Assembly (NCBI RefSeq): GCF_036088315.1 | Contig: NZ_CP107996.1 | Coordinates: forward strand, 3,118,501 to 3,182,500 | Direction of reading: 5' to 3' | Source of the DNA: Streptomyces sp. NBC_00344 | Lineage (GTDB): Bacteria > Actinomycetota > Actinomycetes > Streptomycetales > Streptomycetaceae | Length of the DNA: 64,000 nucleotides | Part shown: piece by piece, positions 1 through 9,475 of the stretch | Position numbering within the stretch: position 1 is the first letter of the stretch | Layout of the letters: each line of letters opens with the position of its first letter | Translations under genes and position numbers: made by a program | The notes under the pieces: model-generated | Seen by the model: only the letters and a program-made list of their open reading frames with translations | Databases searched by the model: none | Told to the model about the DNA's origin: nothing

Positions 1-1
1 C

Positions 2-664
2 ATGGCCTCGGTCTACGCGACCTTCGCCAACCGCGGGACCTACTGCTCCCCGGTCGCCATCGAGTCGGTCACGGCGCCCGGCGGCAAGACGCTGAACGTA
101 CCGAAGACGACCTGCAACAAGGCGATGAGCGAGCACACCGCGGACACCGTCAACCAGATGCTCAAGGGTGTCGTCGAGGACGGCACCGGCAAGGCGGCCG
201 GGCTCAGCGACCGTGACAACGCGGGGAAGACCGGTACCACCGACGAGCGCAAGAACGCCTGGTTCGTCGGTTACACCCCCAACCTGTCGACCGCGGTCTG
301 GGTCGGCAGCGACGGCTCGAGGCAGATCCCGATGTCCAACATCCGCATCGGAGGGCAGTACTACGACAAGGTCTGCGGTGGCTGCCTCCCCGGCCCCATC
401 TGGCGGACCGCGATGACCGGCGCGCTGGGATCCGACGCACCGTCCTTCAACGCCGTCGACGTCCCGCGCGGCAACACCGGTTCCGGCAAGCACAAGCGCC
501 ACGGCGGCGGCAACAACGGGACCGGCGGAAACGACAACGGCGGCAACGGCAACGGCGGCAATGGGGGCGGCGACAACCCGGGCGGTGACAACAACGGCGA
601 CACCGGCGGCATCTACTTCCCGCCCGGCTTCATCGGCGGCAACAACGGCACTCCGAGGAGATAA
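2..664 (+). CDS. class A penicillin-binding protein, C-terminal part
   Basis: This is the C-terminal end of a bifunctional (glycosyltransferase/transpeptidase) penicillin-binding protein, which cross-links peptidoglycan outside the membrane. The gene starts before the window; the frame is already open at the first bases and only about 220 codons are seen. They carry the third transpeptidase motif, KTGTT at fragment residues 76-80, followed by the usual KNAWFVGY stretch, and end in a roughly 60-residue Gly/Asn-rich low-complexity tail, which is common in Streptomyces PBPs. The SxxK and SxN motifs and the glycosyltransferase domain must lie upstream. A strong hairpin follows the stop codon, so the gene probably ends its transcription unit. 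Confidence 0.88.
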   Translation: MASVYATFANRGTYCSPVAIESVTAPGGKTLNVPKTTCNKAMSEHTADTVNQMLKGVVEDGTGKAAGLSDRDNAGKTGTTDERKNAWFVGYTPNLSTAVWVGSDGSRQIPMSNIRIGGQYYDKVCGGCLPGPIWRTAMTGALGSDAPSFNAVDVPRGNTGSGKHKRHGGGNNGTGGNDNGGNGNGGNGGGDNPGGDNNGDTGGIYFPPGFIGGNNGTPRR

Positions 665-700
665 CCGGGCCGGCCGCGGCTGAGCGGCGTGGCGGTACGC

Positions 701-735
701 GGAGGGGCGCCCCGGTCGAACCGGGGCGCCCCTTC
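701..735. terminator. bidirectional terminator hairpin
   Basis: A near-perfect inverted repeat (arms 701-716 and 720-735, loop CGA, one G-T pair) lies between the convergent penicillin-binding-protein and YqeY genes. It is GC-rich without a clear T tract, the usual form in Streptomyces. Confidence 0.75.
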
Positions 736-760
736 CGTGTCGGCTCAGCCGGCCAGGGCC

Positions 761-1225
761 TCAGCCCGCAAGCCGCTTCTTCACCTCGGCGGCCACCCGG
801 CCGCCCTCGGCCAGGCCCGCGACCTTCGGATTCACGATCTTCATGACGGCGCCCATCGCCCGCGGCCCCTCGGCGCCCGCCGCCTTCGCCTCGTCGACGG
901 CCTGCGCGACGATCTCGCCCAGCTCGTCGTCGCTCAGCTGCTTCGGCAGGTAGGTGGCGAGCAGCTCGCCCTCGGCCTTCTCCCGTTCGGCGCTCTCGTG
1001 ACGACCGCCCTGCTCGAAAGCCTCGGCAGCCTCACGGCGCTTCTTCGCCTCCTTGGCGATCACCTTGATCACCTCGTCGTCGGAGAGCTCCCGCGCCGTC
1101 TTGCCCGAGACCTCTTCGTTGGTGATCGCGGAGAGGGTGAGCCGGAGCGTCGATGAGCGCAGCTCGTCGCGGGCCCTGATGGCCTCGGTGAGTTCTGCGT
1201 GCAGCTTGGACTTGAGCGTGGTCAT
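761..1225 (-). CDS. GatB/YqeY domain-containing protein
   Basis: A 154-residue protein of the YqeY family, which shares the C-terminal helical domain of the GatB subunit of amidotransferases. The opening MTTLKSKLHAELTEAIRARD, the stretch KTARELSDDEVI and the ending VAAEVKKRL are typical. YqeY proteins are thought to bind tRNA or nucleic acid, but their biochemical role is not settled. The ATG at 1225 was chosen because it gives the usual family N terminus and length; the open frame runs further upstream without family character. It is divergent from the metallophosphoesterase gene, only 77 bp away, so the two promoters must lie close together. Confidence 0.85.
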   Translation of the reverse strand: MTTLKSKLHAELTEAIRARDELRSSTLRLTLSAITNEEVSGKTARELSDDEVIKVIAKEAKKRREAAEAFEQGGRHESAEREKAEGELLATYLPKQLSDDELGEIVAQAVDEAKAAGAEGPRAMGAVMKIVNPKVAGLAEGGRVAAEVKKRLAG

Positions 1226-1302
1226 GCGGCCCAGTGTCGCAGGTACCGGACCGCAGCCGCCCACGGATTTTGCCGCGGCCCGCCGTCTGCGACGATGGAC
1301 GC

Positions 1303-2241
1303 ATGCGCGCACGCTATGGGATCCCCCTCAAAGTCACCGCAGGAATCACGGCCGTTGGCGCGGCCGGCATCGCCTATGCCGCCGGCTTCGAGGCCCGCTC
1401 GTATCGTCTGAGGCGGGTGACCGTTCCGGTGCTCCCACCGGGCGCGAGGCCGCTGCGTGTCCTCCAGGTCTCCGACATCCACATGGTCGGGGGGCAGCGC
1501 AAGAAGCAGCGCTGGCTGCAGTCCCTGGCGGGCCTGCGCCCCGATTTCGTGGTCAACACCGGGGACAACCTCTCCGACCCGGAGGGTGTCCCCGAGGTCC
1601 TCGACGCCCTTGGGCCGCTGCTCGAGTTCCCCGGGGTCTACGTCTTCGGCTCGAACGACTACTACGGCCCCTCGTTCCGTAACCCGGCCCGCTATCTCCT
1701 CGAGAAGGTGCAGGGCAAGCACGGGCTGAACGGCAAGGACGCGGCGGTCAACGTCGTCCGCAACCCGTGGGAGGACATCCGGGACGGCTTCGACGCGGCG
1801 GGCTGGGTGAACCTCACCAACACCCGCGGCCGCCTGAAGCTCGACGGTCTGGAGATCGCCTTCACCGGCCTCGACGACCCGCACATCAAACGGGACCGCT
1901 ACGCCCAGGTCGCGGGCGGCCCCGAGGCGGGCGCCGACCTCTCCCTCGCAGTCGTCCACGCTCCCTACATCCGTGCCCTCGACGCGTTCACCGCGGACGG
2001 CTACCCCCTGATCCTCGCGGGGCACACCCACGGCGGGCAGCTGTGCATCCCCTTCTACGGCGCTCTGGTCACCAACTGCGACCTGGACACCGACCGGGTC
2101 AAGGGCCTCTCCGCCCACGAGTTCGGCGGCAATCGCTCCTACCTGCACGTATCCGCCGGCTGCGGCACCAACCGCTACACCCCGGTCCGGTTCGCCTGCG
2201 CGCCCGAGGCGACACTGCTGACGCTCACGCCCCAGCACTGA
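1303..2241 (+). CDS. metallophosphoesterase, membrane-anchored YkuE/YaeI type
   Basis: A 312-residue calcineurin-like phosphoesterase. A hydrophobic N-terminal segment (residues about 9-27) probably anchors it in the membrane. The metal-binding motifs are all visible: SDIH at 57-60, GDN in VNTGDNLSD, the GSND variant of GNH, a later VVHAP, and GHTHGGQ near the C terminus. The fold binds two metal ions and hydrolyses phosphomonoesters or phosphodiesters; related proteins act on lipid A precursors or other phospholipids, but the substrate here cannot be read from sequence. The ATG at 1303 puts the membrane segment at the start. In Streptomyces this gene commonly sits beside the PBP and yqeY genes, as here. 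Confidence 0.85.
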   Translation: MRARYGIPLKVTAGITAVGAAGIAYAAGFEARSYRLRRVTVPVLPPGARPLRVLQVSDIHMVGGQRKKQRWLQSLAGLRPDFVVNTGDNLSDPEGVPEVLDALGPLLEFPGVYVFGSNDYYGPSFRNPARYLLEKVQGKHGLNGKDAAVNVVRNPWEDIRDGFDAAGWVNLTNTRGRLKLDGLEIAFTGLDDPHIKRDRYAQVAGGPEAGADLSLAVVHAPYIRALDAFTADGYPLILAGHTHGGQLCIPFYGALVTNCDLDTDRVKGLSAHEFGGNRSYLHVSAGCGTNRYTPVRFACAPEATLLTLTPQH

Positions 2242-2331
2242 CGGGCCACTGGGCCCGAGCCCGAAACCGGATTTCGTCTCAGGCCGCAGGTCCGCTAAAG
2301 TAAACGATGTCGCCGCCACGCGAGCGACAAT

Positions 2332-2405
2332 CGGGGTGTAGCGCAGCTTGGCAGCGCGCTTCGTTCGGGACGAAGAGGTCGTGGGTTCAAATCCCGCCAC
2401 CCCGA
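2332..2405 (+). tRNA. tRNA-Pro (anticodon CGG)
   Basis: A complete cloverleaf can be drawn: acceptor arm 2332-2338 with 2398-2404, D arm, anticodon stem CTTCG/CGAAG around the loop TTCGGGA (anticodon CGG, decoding CCG), T stem GTGGG/CCCGC around TTCAAAT, and discriminator A at 2405. CCA is not encoded. Its 3' end faces an integrase remnant; tRNA-Pro 3' ends are known integration sites of actinomycete integrative elements such as pSAM2. Confidence 0.95.
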
Positions 2406-2421
2406 CAGCTGAATTGCAGGT

Positions 2422-2459
2422 CAGGCCCGGTACTGAGAGATCAGTACCGGGCCTGTTTT
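2422..2459 (+). terminator. intrinsic terminator of tRNA-Pro
   Basis: A perfect 15-bp stem (2422-2436 with 2441-2455) with a GAGA loop is followed directly by TTTT. It begins 16 bp after the tRNA. It is one of the few classical U-tract terminators in this window. Confidence 0.9.
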
Positions 2460-2470
2460 GTGTTGAGTGC

Positions 2471-2704
2471 CTAACCGAGTGTCCACCGTCCCGGATCGAT
2501 CTTGAAGATGTCTCCATCGCGACCGCTCCGGTCTGGATCACCGGCCCGATCCGCTTGCGGTAGACCTCCTCCGTGACGGCCGTACCGGAGTACCCGACCA
2601 GCCGCGAGATCTGCCAGCGGGATGCCCTTGTCGGACAGCGGGGAGACGAAGCTGTGCCGCAGCTCGCGCGGCGTCCACTCCTCCGCGTTCACGGCATCCA
2701 TTCG
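2471..2704 (-). pseudogene. tyrosine-recombinase (integrase) remnant, C-terminal end, frameshifted
   Basis: Reading the minus strand in two frames gives the end of a phage/AICE-type integrase. One frame holds EEWTPRELRHSFVS (the RxxR/HxxR box, 2690-2640); a neighbouring frame continues as RLVGYSGTAVTEEVYRKRI with the nucleophilic tyrosine (about 2604-2550); the first frame then resumes as DIFKIDPGRWTLG and stops. The breaks near 2608 and 2510 look like losses of two and one bases. The N-terminal and core domains are missing. The 3' end points at the tRNA-Pro 3' end, the arrangement found when an element with int next to attP has integrated there. I infer the scar of a former integrative element. 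Confidence 0.75.
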
Positions 2705-2761
2705 CCCGCGTACGAGCGAGGGTGGGAGCCGCGCCGTCCCTGTGCGTATCCCGCAGATCGT

Positions 2762-2787
2762 GCCGATCCCCGCATGCGGGGATCGGC
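2762..2787. repeat. 26-bp perfect palindrome
   Basis: GCCGATCCCC, GCATGC, then GGGGATCGGC forms an uninterrupted palindrome between the integrase remnant and metG. It could be a terminator for metG (whose stop is 2964), an operator, or debris of the lost element. Its core resembles the stem of type I-E CRISPR repeats but is shorter in the loop and occurs once. The rest of 2705-2963 shows no gene I can support. Confidence 0.6.
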
Positions 2788-2963
2788 GCCGGTTGGTGTC
2801 GGCTCCGAGCGAGTATCCGGGTTCGGATACGTGCTGTGGGCCGATGCCAACGAGTACGGGCATCAAACCTCTCGGGGACGCGGCGCCCGCCGAAGCGGCT
2901 GGGCACTTCCGCGCCCTTGGCCGACGGACGGAGCCGCAGACGGGACGGGCGCGGAAGGCGCCG

Positions 2964-4685
2964 TCAGGCGTCAGCTCCGCCGAAGCGCGCACGGTAGGAC
3001 TCCAGGTCGTCCTCCGAGATCTTCGCGAAGAGCACCGGCGGCACGGTGAAGGCCGTACCGGCCGGGACGGCGTCCAGGGACGTCGCCTGCTCGGGGGTCA
3101 CCCAGGTCACGGTGTCGCTCTCCAGGGCGAAGGCACCGCGCATCGCGGCGGCCGAGGCCGGGATGAACGGCTCGGAGACGACCGCGTACAGGTGGATGAG
3201 GTTCATCGCCGTACGCAGGGTCAGAGCCGCGCCCTCGGGGTCGGTCTTGATCTCCAGCCAGGGGGCCTTCTCCTCCAGGTAGGAGTTGCCCGCCGACCAC
3301 AGGGCGCGCAGCGCGGATCCGGCCTTGCGGTACTGGAGGGTCTCCATGTGCTCCTCGTACTCGGCAAGGAGGCGTGCGATCTCCTCGCCGAGTCGCGTCT
3401 CCGCCTCGCCCGCCGGGCTCCCCGCGGGGACATCGTCGCCGAAGCGCTTGCGGGAGAAGGACAGCACCCGGTTGACGAAGTTGCCGAGGGTGTCGGCCAG
3501 ATCCTTGTTGACCGTGGCGGCGAAGTGCTCCCAGGTGAAGGAGGAATCGTCGGACTCCGGGGCGTTGGCGATCAGGAAGTAGCGCCAGTAGTCGGCCGGC
3601 AGCGTCTCCAGCGCGGCGTCCGTGAAGATGCCCCGCTTCTGCGACGTGGAGAACTTTCCGCCGTAGTACGTCAGCCAGTTGAAGCCCTTGACGACGTCGA
3701 CCTTCTTCCACGGCTCGCGGACACCGAGCTCGGTGGCCGGGAACATCACCGTGTGGAACGGGACGTTGTCCTTGGCCATGAACTGGGTGTAGCGCACGGT
3801 GTCGTCGGCCTCGTACCACCACGACTTCCAGTCCCGCGTCTCACCGTCAGGGGCTGCGTCCGCCCACTCCTTCGTCGCGCCGATGTACTCGATCGGGGCG
3901 TCGAACCAGACGTAGAAGACCTTGCCCTCGGCCGCGAGCTCCGGCCAGGTGTCCGCCGGGACCGGGACACCCCAGTCCAGATCGCGGGTGATGGCCCGGT
4001 CGTTCAGGCCCTCGGTCAGCCATTTGCGGGCGATCGAGGACGACAGCTGCGGCCACTGCTCCTCGTGGAGCGCCACCCACGCCTCGACCTCGTGCTGGAG
4101 CTTCGACTGGAGCAGGAACAGGTGCTTCGTCTCGCGGACCTCCAGCTCCGTGGAGCCGCTGATCGCCGAGCGCGGGTCGATCAGGTCGGTCGGGTCCAGG
4201 ACCCGGGTGCAGTTCTCGCACTGGTCACCGCGGGCCTTGTCGTAGCCGCAGTGCGGGCAGGTGCCCTCGACGTACCGGTCCGGGAGGAAACGGCCGTCGG
4301 CCGGCGAGTACACCTGGCGGATGGCCCGCTCCTCGATGAAGCCGTTCTCCTGCAGCTTCCGCGCGAAGTGCTGGGTGATCTCGCCGTTCTGCCGCGAGGA
4401 GCTGCGGCCGAAGTAGTCGAAGGCCAGCTGGAAACCGTCGTACACGGCCTTCTGGTCGTCATGGGCCTGCGCGCAGAATTCCCCCACCGACAGCCCGGCC
4501 GCCTTGGCCGCCAGCTCGGCCGGTGTCCCGTGCTCATCGGTGGCGCAGATGTACAGGACGTCGTGACCGCGCTGGCGGAGGTACCGGGAGTACACGTCCG
4601 CCGGAAGCATCGACCCGACCATGTTGCCCAGGTGCTTGATCCCGTTGATGTAGGGAAGCGCGCTGGTTACCAGGTGTCGAGCCAT
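2964..4685 (-). CDS. metG: methionine--tRNA ligase
   Basis: Methionyl-tRNA synthetase charges tRNA-Met in the cytoplasm and is essential. The 573-residue protein begins [20 protein letters not shown], where KHLGN (17-21) is the HIGH-type ATP motif. The zinc knuckle has CPHC and CENC (about residues 140-157), and the KMSKS-type loop is read as FSTSQKRG (about residue 343). There is no C-terminal dimerisation/tRNA-binding extension, so it is the short form. I chose the ATG at 4685; an ATG at 4700 would add MEHPR. A likely promoter lies at 4949-4979, giving a leader of roughly 250 nt. No T-box specifier or antiterminator motif could be recognised in that leader. Confidence 0.95.
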   Translation of the reverse strand: MARHLVTSALPYINGIKHLGNMVGSMLPADVYSRYLRQRGHDVLYICATDEHGTPAELAAKAAGLSVGEFCAQAHDDQKAVYDGFQLAFDYFGRSSSRQNGEITQHFARKLQENGFIEERAIRQVYSPADGRFLPDRYVEGTCPHCGYDKARGDQCENCTRVLDPTDLIDPRSAISGSTELEVRETKHLFLLQSKLQHEVEAWVALHEEQWPQLSSSIARKWLTEGLNDRAITRDLDWGVPVPADTWPELAAEGKVFYVWFDAPIEYIGATKEWADAAPDGETRDWKSWWYEADDTVRYTQFMAKDNVPFHTVMFPATELGVREPWKKVDVVKGFNWLTYYGGKFSTSQKRGIFTDAALETLPADYWRYFLIANAPESDDSSFTWEHFAATVNKDLADTLGNFVNRVLSFSRKRFGDDVPAGSPAGEAETRLGEEIARLLAEYEEHMETLQYRKAGSALRALWSAGNSYLEEKAPWLEIKTDPEGAALTLRTAMNLIHLYAVVSEPFIPASAAAMRGAFALESDTVTWVTPEQATSLDAVPAGTAFTVPPVLFAKISEDDLESYRARFGGADA

Positions 4686-4948
4686 CCTTGGATGCTCCAT
4701 TTCGTACGTACGGCGCCCGGTGGCGTAGCCACGGCGGGCCCAGGTCGGGAGGGTGCAGCGGGCGCGACCACTCAGGTCGCTCAGCCGGGTCACGCGGATG
4801 AGATCCGGAACTGCGAACCGCCGCAATCGTATGGCACCCGGGTCACTTCCCCACGAGCCGTTTATCCCTCGGACACGCCCGATCGACAACGCACTCGGCC
4901 GTCCGGGACAGGCGGCCAAGCTAGTCCCGTACGGCCGAGGCGGTCCTC

Positions 4949-4979
4949 ATATTAAGGGCCGCGACGTGGTGCGCCTCAA
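4949..4979 (-). promoter_or_regulatory. candidate metG promoter
   Basis: On the minus strand TTGAGG (4979-4974) and TAATAT (4954-4949) are 19 bp apart and resemble -35 and -10 boxes of the housekeeping sigma factor. This AT-rich spot stands out from the surrounding DNA. The spacing is at the long end of what is accepted, so this is a suggestion only. The rest of the 543-bp gap 4686-5228 contains no convincing gene, hairpin or RNA. Confidence 0.4.
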
Positions 4980-5228
4980 CTCCTCATCCGCATCCGCAGA
5001 GCGATGACGCGCAGGCACAGTCCGGAGATCCCGCGTCCTGCCGCGCTGTGCGGTGGAGGCCTGTTCACGGCCCGGCCGAACCAGGGATTCCCGGTACCGT
5101 CAGTCCGGCCATGAGGCGTTCGCGCAGCCCAAGGGGTGACGGGAGGGCGGCCCGCCGAACGCGGGGCCGTCGATGTGGCATGTGGCCCATGCGCTGGTCC
5201 GTGATCGCCACACACGGTCCGGTCTGCG

Positions 5229-6494
5229 TCACGCCGATACCTGGCCGCCCACGTCGTGTGCCGGAACGGCAACCTCGTGCTCACCTTCCTGGCCCACGGT
5301 GCACTGATCAACGCGGTCACTGCCGGCCACTCGATCGCGCAGGCCTTTTCGCAGCAGCCAGGTGACCAGCAGGGACAGCACAGCCATCATGGCCATCGCC
5401 CATCCCACCGAGCCCGCCGCACCGAGCAACTGGGCGGTGCCGCCGGCCAGCAACGCGCCCAGGGCCTGACCCACCATCACACCGGTTCCGGAGAGACCGA
5501 ACGCCTGACCCCGCACGTCCTCGCGGGTATGCCGGACCAGCCGCTCCTGCAGTGGCAACGATGCCGAATAGCCGAAGGCGGAGACCCCGACCAGCGTCGC
5601 CGCGACCGGCACCGGCAGTGACAGCGGGAACGCCAGGAACGGCACCGCCAGCAGCACCCGCAGCGGCAGGATCAGCCTGTCGCGCACAGCTTCGGGAACG
5701 AACCGTCCCACCACGATGTCGCCGCAGAGCATGCCGACCGCGCCGGCTGCCAGCAGGTATCCGGCATGGCCGGTGGAATACGGGATGAACAACGCCTCGC
5801 ACCCCACCACCAGGCCGTTGGGCACCCACATCATCAGGTAGAGGGGCCGGACAACGGACGACGTCAGCAGTTCGCGGTTGATACGGCGGCTGCGTTCGAC
5901 GACTTTCCCCACCGCCCGTGGCGGACGGTCGAAGAGCCCGATCCTCGCTGTGACACCCGCGGTGACGCTCACCGTTGCGGCGATCCCGAACAGCCACGTG
6001 GGCGACACCACGGCGAGCAGCAGGGCGCCCGCCGCATTGCCGACGATCTGCATTCCCCCGACCGTGATGTTCATCGTCGCGCGGGCCAGTACGTACGCGT
6101 CCTTCGGCACGATGTCCGACAACAGGGCGACGACGGTGCCGGACGTGGCGGCCATCGCCACGTAACCGCCGGCGAGAATCAGGAAGCGCATCCACCAGCT
6201 CAGGCCGGGGAGCATCTGCAACGCGGCAGTCGACGTCGCGATGACCGCCATGCAGATCATCGCGGTGCGCGGGCGGAACAGATCCGCTGAGGCCAGCAGA
6301 TAGCGCGCGGTGACGAGTTGCACCAGCGGTCCCCCGAAGAGGGAGATCGCCGTCAGGAATGGTGACCTCGTCTCGTGGTACATCACCGTGCCGAGTGCCA
6401 GGCCGGAGACGACGACTCCGGTCATCGTGAACAGACGGACGACGAAGAGGACTCGGAACTCCCGGATCCCGAAAATTTCGCGATAGGTGGTCAC
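5229..6494 (-). CDS. MFS transporter, EntS-like exporter
   Basis: A 421-residue major facilitator protein with about 12 hydrophobic segments and no soluble extra domains. The loop after helix 2 ([13 protein letters not shown]) takes the place of the cytoplasmic motif of drug/siderophore exporters. The GTG at 6494 overlaps the stop of the lyase gene (GTGA), which suggests translational coupling; an ATG at 6527 would overlap it by 37 bp. As the last gene of a six-gene biosynthetic run it most likely exports the product and may give self-resistance. That role is inference from position; the sequence alone gives no substrate. Confidence 0.82.
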   Translation of the reverse strand: MTTYREIFGIREFRVLFVVRLFTMTGVVVSGLALGTVMYHETRSPFLTAISLFGGPLVQLVTARYLLASADLFRPRTAMICMAVIATSTAALQMLPGLSWWMRFLILAGGYVAMAATSGTVVALLSDIVPKDAYVLARATMNITVGGMQIVGNAAGALLLAVVSPTWLFGIAATVSVTAGVTARIGLFDRPPRAVGKVVERSRRINRELLTSSVVRPLYLMMWVPNGLVVGCEALFIPYSTGHAGYLLAAGAVGMLCGDIVVGRFVPEAVRDRLILPLRVLLAVPFLAFPLSLPVPVAATLVGVSAFGYSASLPLQERLVRHTREDVRGQAFGLSGTGVMVGQALGALLAGGTAQLLGAAGSVGWAMAMMAVLSLLVTWLLRKGLRDRVAGSDRVDQCTVGQEGEHEVAVPAHDVGGQVSA

Positions 6495-7903
6495 TTGGCG
6501 CGCAGACGATCCAGGCGGGACCGCCACTCCTCAACTTCCTGAGCCACCCGCTCCGGTGAGGTCCCGCCGACACTGCGGCGTGAGGTCACGGAGTCCTCCA
6601 CCCCGAGAACCGTGAACACATCCGCAGTGATGCGGGGGTCGACTTCCTGCATCTCCTGGAGCGACAACTCATCGAGGCTGGACTTGCGTTCATCGGCCAG
6701 CCGCACCAGGCGCCCTGTGATGTGGTGGGCCTCGCGGAACGGCATGCCCAGCTCACGTGTCAACCAGTCGGCCAGGTCCGTCGCCGTCGCGTGGGCGGTG
6801 CCGGCCGCCGCCCGCATCTCACTCACTCGCGGCTTCATGTCCCCCATCATGCCGATCATGGCCTTCAGGCACAGTTCCAACGTCTCCACGGCATCGAATG
6901 TCGTTTCCTTGTCTTCCTGCATGTCCTTGGAAAACGTCAGCGGCAGTGCCTTCATCACCGTCAAGAGGCCAATGAGGGCGCCGTGGACGCGACCGGTCTT
7001 GCCGCGGACCAGTTCGGCTGCGTCTGGATTCCGCTTCTGCGGCATGATGGAGGAGCCGGTCGTCCAGGCATCCGAAAGCTCAATGAATCCGAACTGCGGC
7101 GACATCCACAGCACGATCTCCTCGGCCAGTCGTGAGAGATGCGTCATGCAGAGGGATGCGGAAGAAAGATACTCGATGGCGAAATCCCGATCGGATACAG
7201 CATCGAGAGAATTGCGCATCGGTCGCGCAAAGCCCAGCAATTCCGCGGTGCGTCCACGGTCGATCGGGAACGAGGTCCCCGCCAGCGCCGCCGCTCCGAG
7301 CGGGGACTCGTTCATGCGTTCACGAGAGTCCCGAAAGCGGCCGTGATCGCGCCCGAACATCTCGACATACGCCATCAGGTGGTGACCGAATGAGATCGGC
7401 TGCGCGCTCTGCATGTGCGTGAAGCCGGGCATGATGGTTTCCGCGTGCTGCCCGGCCTGCGCGGCCAGGGACTCGACGAGCTGCAGGATCAGCTGCGACG
7501 TACGATCGTGCGCATCGCGCACCCAGAGACGGAAGCTTGTGGCGACCTGGTCGTTGCGGCTACGGGCCGTGTGCAGCCGCCCAGCCGTGGCACCGATGAG
7601 CTCACGAAGGCGGGACTCGATATTCATGTGAATATCTTCGAGCTCAACCGAGTATGCAAATGCCCCGGTAGCGATTTCAGCCCGAATTACCTCCAGGCCG
7701 TCTTTGATGGCCGTAGCGTCCGCCTGGGAAATGATGTCCTGCTCGCACAGCATGGCGACATGGGCGAGCGATCCTTTGATGTCCTGCGCCGCCATTTTTC
7801 GATCGAACCCGATGGAAGCATTGATCTGCTCCATCACCTCGTCCAGTCCCTCATCGAAACGGCCCCGAATCAACCCGCTGCCCTTACTTGCATCGCCTTG
7901 CAT
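6491..7903 (-). CDS. argininosuccinate lyase family protein (near-canonical)
   Basis: A 470-residue member of the fumarase/aspartase superfamily, closest in pattern to argininosuccinate lyase (ArgH), which splits or forms C-N bonds to fumarate. The ArgH set is well kept: HTARSRNDQ at 111-119, THMQ with the conserved His at 163, DRDF near 238-241, [12 protein letters not shown] at 283-294 with the catalytic Ser at 285, and QEDKE further on. Small changes sit around the active site: LQRAQ is MQSAQ and the stretch before QEDKE reads TFSKDM. It is preceded by its own candidate promoter and coupled to the MFS gene. It could be a second ArgH, but its place in a biosynthetic cluster makes a dedicated amine-fumarate lyase more likely. 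Base composition near its start is less GC-rich than around it. Confidence 0.85.
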   Translation of the reverse strand: MQGDASKGSGLIRGRFDEGLDEVMEQINASIGFDRKMAAQDIKGSLAHVAMLCEQDIISQADATAIKDGLEVIRAEIATGAFAYSVELEDIHMNIESRLRELIGATAGRLHTARSRNDQVATSFRLWVRDAHDRTSQLILQLVESLAAQAGQHAETIMPGFTHMQSAQPISFGHHLMAYVEMFGRDHGRFRDSRERMNESPLGAAALAGTSFPIDRGRTAELLGFARPMRNSLDAVSDRDFAIEYLSSASLCMTHLSRLAEEIVLWMSPQFGFIELSDAWTTGSSIMPQKRNPDAAELVRGKTGRVHGALIGLLTVMKALPLTFSKDMQEDKETTFDAVETLELCLKAMIGMMGDMKPRVSEMRAAAGTAHATATDLADWLTRELGMPFREAHHITGRLVRLADERKSSLDELSLQEMQEVDPRITADVFTVLGVEDSVTSRRSVGGTSPERVAQEVEEWRSRLDRLRAK

Positions 7904-7953
7904 GCGCTATGCCGACTTTCTTCGAAGAGGAAATGACACGATGAATCCGAGGC

Positions 7954-7984
7954 ATAGTATCTGACCCTTGATCCCGGAGTACAA
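7954..7984 (-). promoter_or_regulatory. candidate promoter of the lyase-MFS pair
   Basis: On the minus strand TTGTAC (7984-7979) and TACTAT (7959-7954) are 19 bp apart, 51 bp upstream of the lyase start, in a noticeably AT-richer patch. It would make the lyase and MFS genes a transcript separate from the upstream ligases. The remainder of the 320-bp gap 7904-8223 shows no gene or clear hairpin. Confidence 0.45.
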
Positions 7985-8223
7985 GCGTTCTCGATTAATG
8001 AGACGGAGGGGTGGGTTACGCCGGCTCGGTCATTCGAGGGCATGCGACAGACCGTCTGCCGGGCCCGACTGGGCGCCCGGATGCGGGCGATCCCTGCCGA
8101 CGTGGCCACCGGGTGCGACGGCCACCGGCCGCTTCGGGCGAGCCGGGCGAGTACGCCAGTTCGAGCGGGACGTCGCCCACCGCGATCAGCCGCCTGCCGG
8201 CCGTCGGAATTCCCGCATCAACT

Positions 8224-9426
8224 TCAATGCGATGGATCCGGGCTGACATCGATCCGGACCCCTGCCATGACTTTCCGGCATTTCTCCATCGCCTGTGCAG
8301 CGGTCGAGGCTGCGGCCAGCACATAGCCAACCCGTGTTCCGGAGTTGCGGATTGGGTGGATCCGGTCCCCTGCCTGCACGGGGAGATGCAACTTCAGGAT
8401 GCCTGGGAGCCCCTGCCAGCGTTGCACTCCGGTGACCTTGGCTACCCGCCCCGGCGGCGGCGTGAAGAAACGGATGGCCGCGGCACCGGGGGCCGTGTGA
8501 TCCGTCTCGTGCGGCCCGACCCGGTCGAGGGCCCATCGCACAGCGAGGTCGAGCAGGTCGTGTCCGGTGGCCTGCCGGACGAGCGTGGCGATGGAGTCTC
8601 CGCCGACCCGGGTGTGCGTCTCGATGACCTCGGGGCCCGAAGGCGTCAGGCGCAGTTCTGTGTGGCTGCAGCCGTCGGTGATGCCCATGACGTCGAGGAA
8701 TTCGGCGACGTACTCCCTGATCGCGGCCGCGGCACCGGGTTCCAGCGGCGCGGGGACGACGTGTCCGACCTCCACGAAGGGGTTCGCCGGATCGTCGTCG
8801 TGGGTGAACTTGCCGGTGATTGCCAGTGCATGGTGCTCGCCGGCGCAGCTGAACGCTTCGACCGAGAATTCCGCGCCGGGCAGGAACGGCTCGGCGATGT
8901 ACTCGTCCAGGGTCTCAGGGGGCATCACCACGTCACCGGCCCGGCGGAAGCACGCCACGCTCTCGCTTCCCTGTCCGTGCCGCGGTTTGACGATCACCGG
9001 ATACCCGTGTTCGGCCGCGAAGTTCCGAATGCCGTCGGCGTCCCGTACGACCTGGCAGGGGACCGTGGAGAACGCCTTGTCCCGAAGCCAGGTCCGCATG
9101 GCGAACTTGTCCCGCGTACGCGAGACGACTTCTGACGACATGCCAGGAATGCCGAGCGCCTCGGCGATCCGTGCCGCAGGCAGCAACCCCTGCTCCGTCA
9201 GCGAGAGCACCGCGCTGAACGGGGTGTCACGGTGGATCGCCTGCAACACCGGGATCAGCGTCGGATCGTCGTACTCGGTCAGCACACTGCGCCTGGAGAC
9301 CGGAATCAGCGCAGCGTCGTAGCGCGTCGGGGTGTCGACCAGCGTGATGTCCGCGCCGGACGAGCGCAGACGGTCACAGAGCCCGGGACCACCGCCCACG
9401 ACGATTACCTGCTTGGGGGATTCCAT
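8224..9426 (-). CDS. ATP-grasp domain protein (carboxylate-amine ligase), second of pair
   Basis: A 400-residue ATP-grasp enzyme. These use ATP to form an acylphosphate and join it to an amine or thiol. The N-terminal Rossmann-like part has VIVVGGGPG (8-16); the ATP-grasp domain has RTRDKFAM, HGYPVIVKPRHGQGS (the nucleotide-binding lysine and glycine loop), and late metal-binding residues in ELRLTPSGPEVIETHTRVGG. The layout resembles the CarB/PurK/BacD-type L-amino-acid ligases. It follows the other ATP-grasp gene by 49 bp on the same strand and shares little sequence with it, so it probably catalyses a different coupling. Substrates are unknown; a role in joining amino acids or dicarboxylic acids is inferred from the neighbouring lyases. 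Confidence 0.8.
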   Translation of the reverse strand: MESPKQVIVVGGGPGLCDRLRSSGADITLVDTPTRYDAALIPVSRRSVLTEYDDPTLIPVLQAIHRDTPFSAVLSLTEQGLLPAARIAEALGIPGMSSEVVSRTRDKFAMRTWLRDKAFSTVPCQVVRDADGIRNFAAEHGYPVIVKPRHGQGSESVACFRRAGDVVMPPETLDEYIAEPFLPGAEFSVEAFSCAGEHHALAITGKFTHDDDPANPFVEVGHVVPAPLEPGAAAAIREYVAEFLDVMGITDGCSHTELRLTPSGPEVIETHTRVGGDSIATLVRQATGHDLLDLAVRWALDRVGPHETDHTAPGAAAIRFFTPPPGRVAKVTGVQRWQGLPGILKLHLPVQAGDRIHPIRNSGTRVGYVLAAASTAAQAMEKCRKVMAGVRIDVSPDPSH

Positions 9427-9475
9427 GGCCGGAGCACACCTTTCACTGGGAGATCAGAACGGGCCGCGGAGCTGC

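Noticed and set aside
2762..2787. CRISPR array
   Set aside because: Only one copy of the repeat-like palindrome exists, there are no regularly spaced spacers, and no cas gene is in the window.
4686..4948. T-box or other riboswitch in the long metG leader
   Set aside because: I could not find the T-box sequence (AGGGTGGNACCGCG) or a convincing terminator/antiterminator pair on the minus strand.
4976..5320. Small minus-strand gene upstream of metG
   Set aside because: The 114-residue frame has an Arg/Pro-rich composition typical of noncoding high-GC DNA and no domain; it also overlaps the end of the MFS gene.
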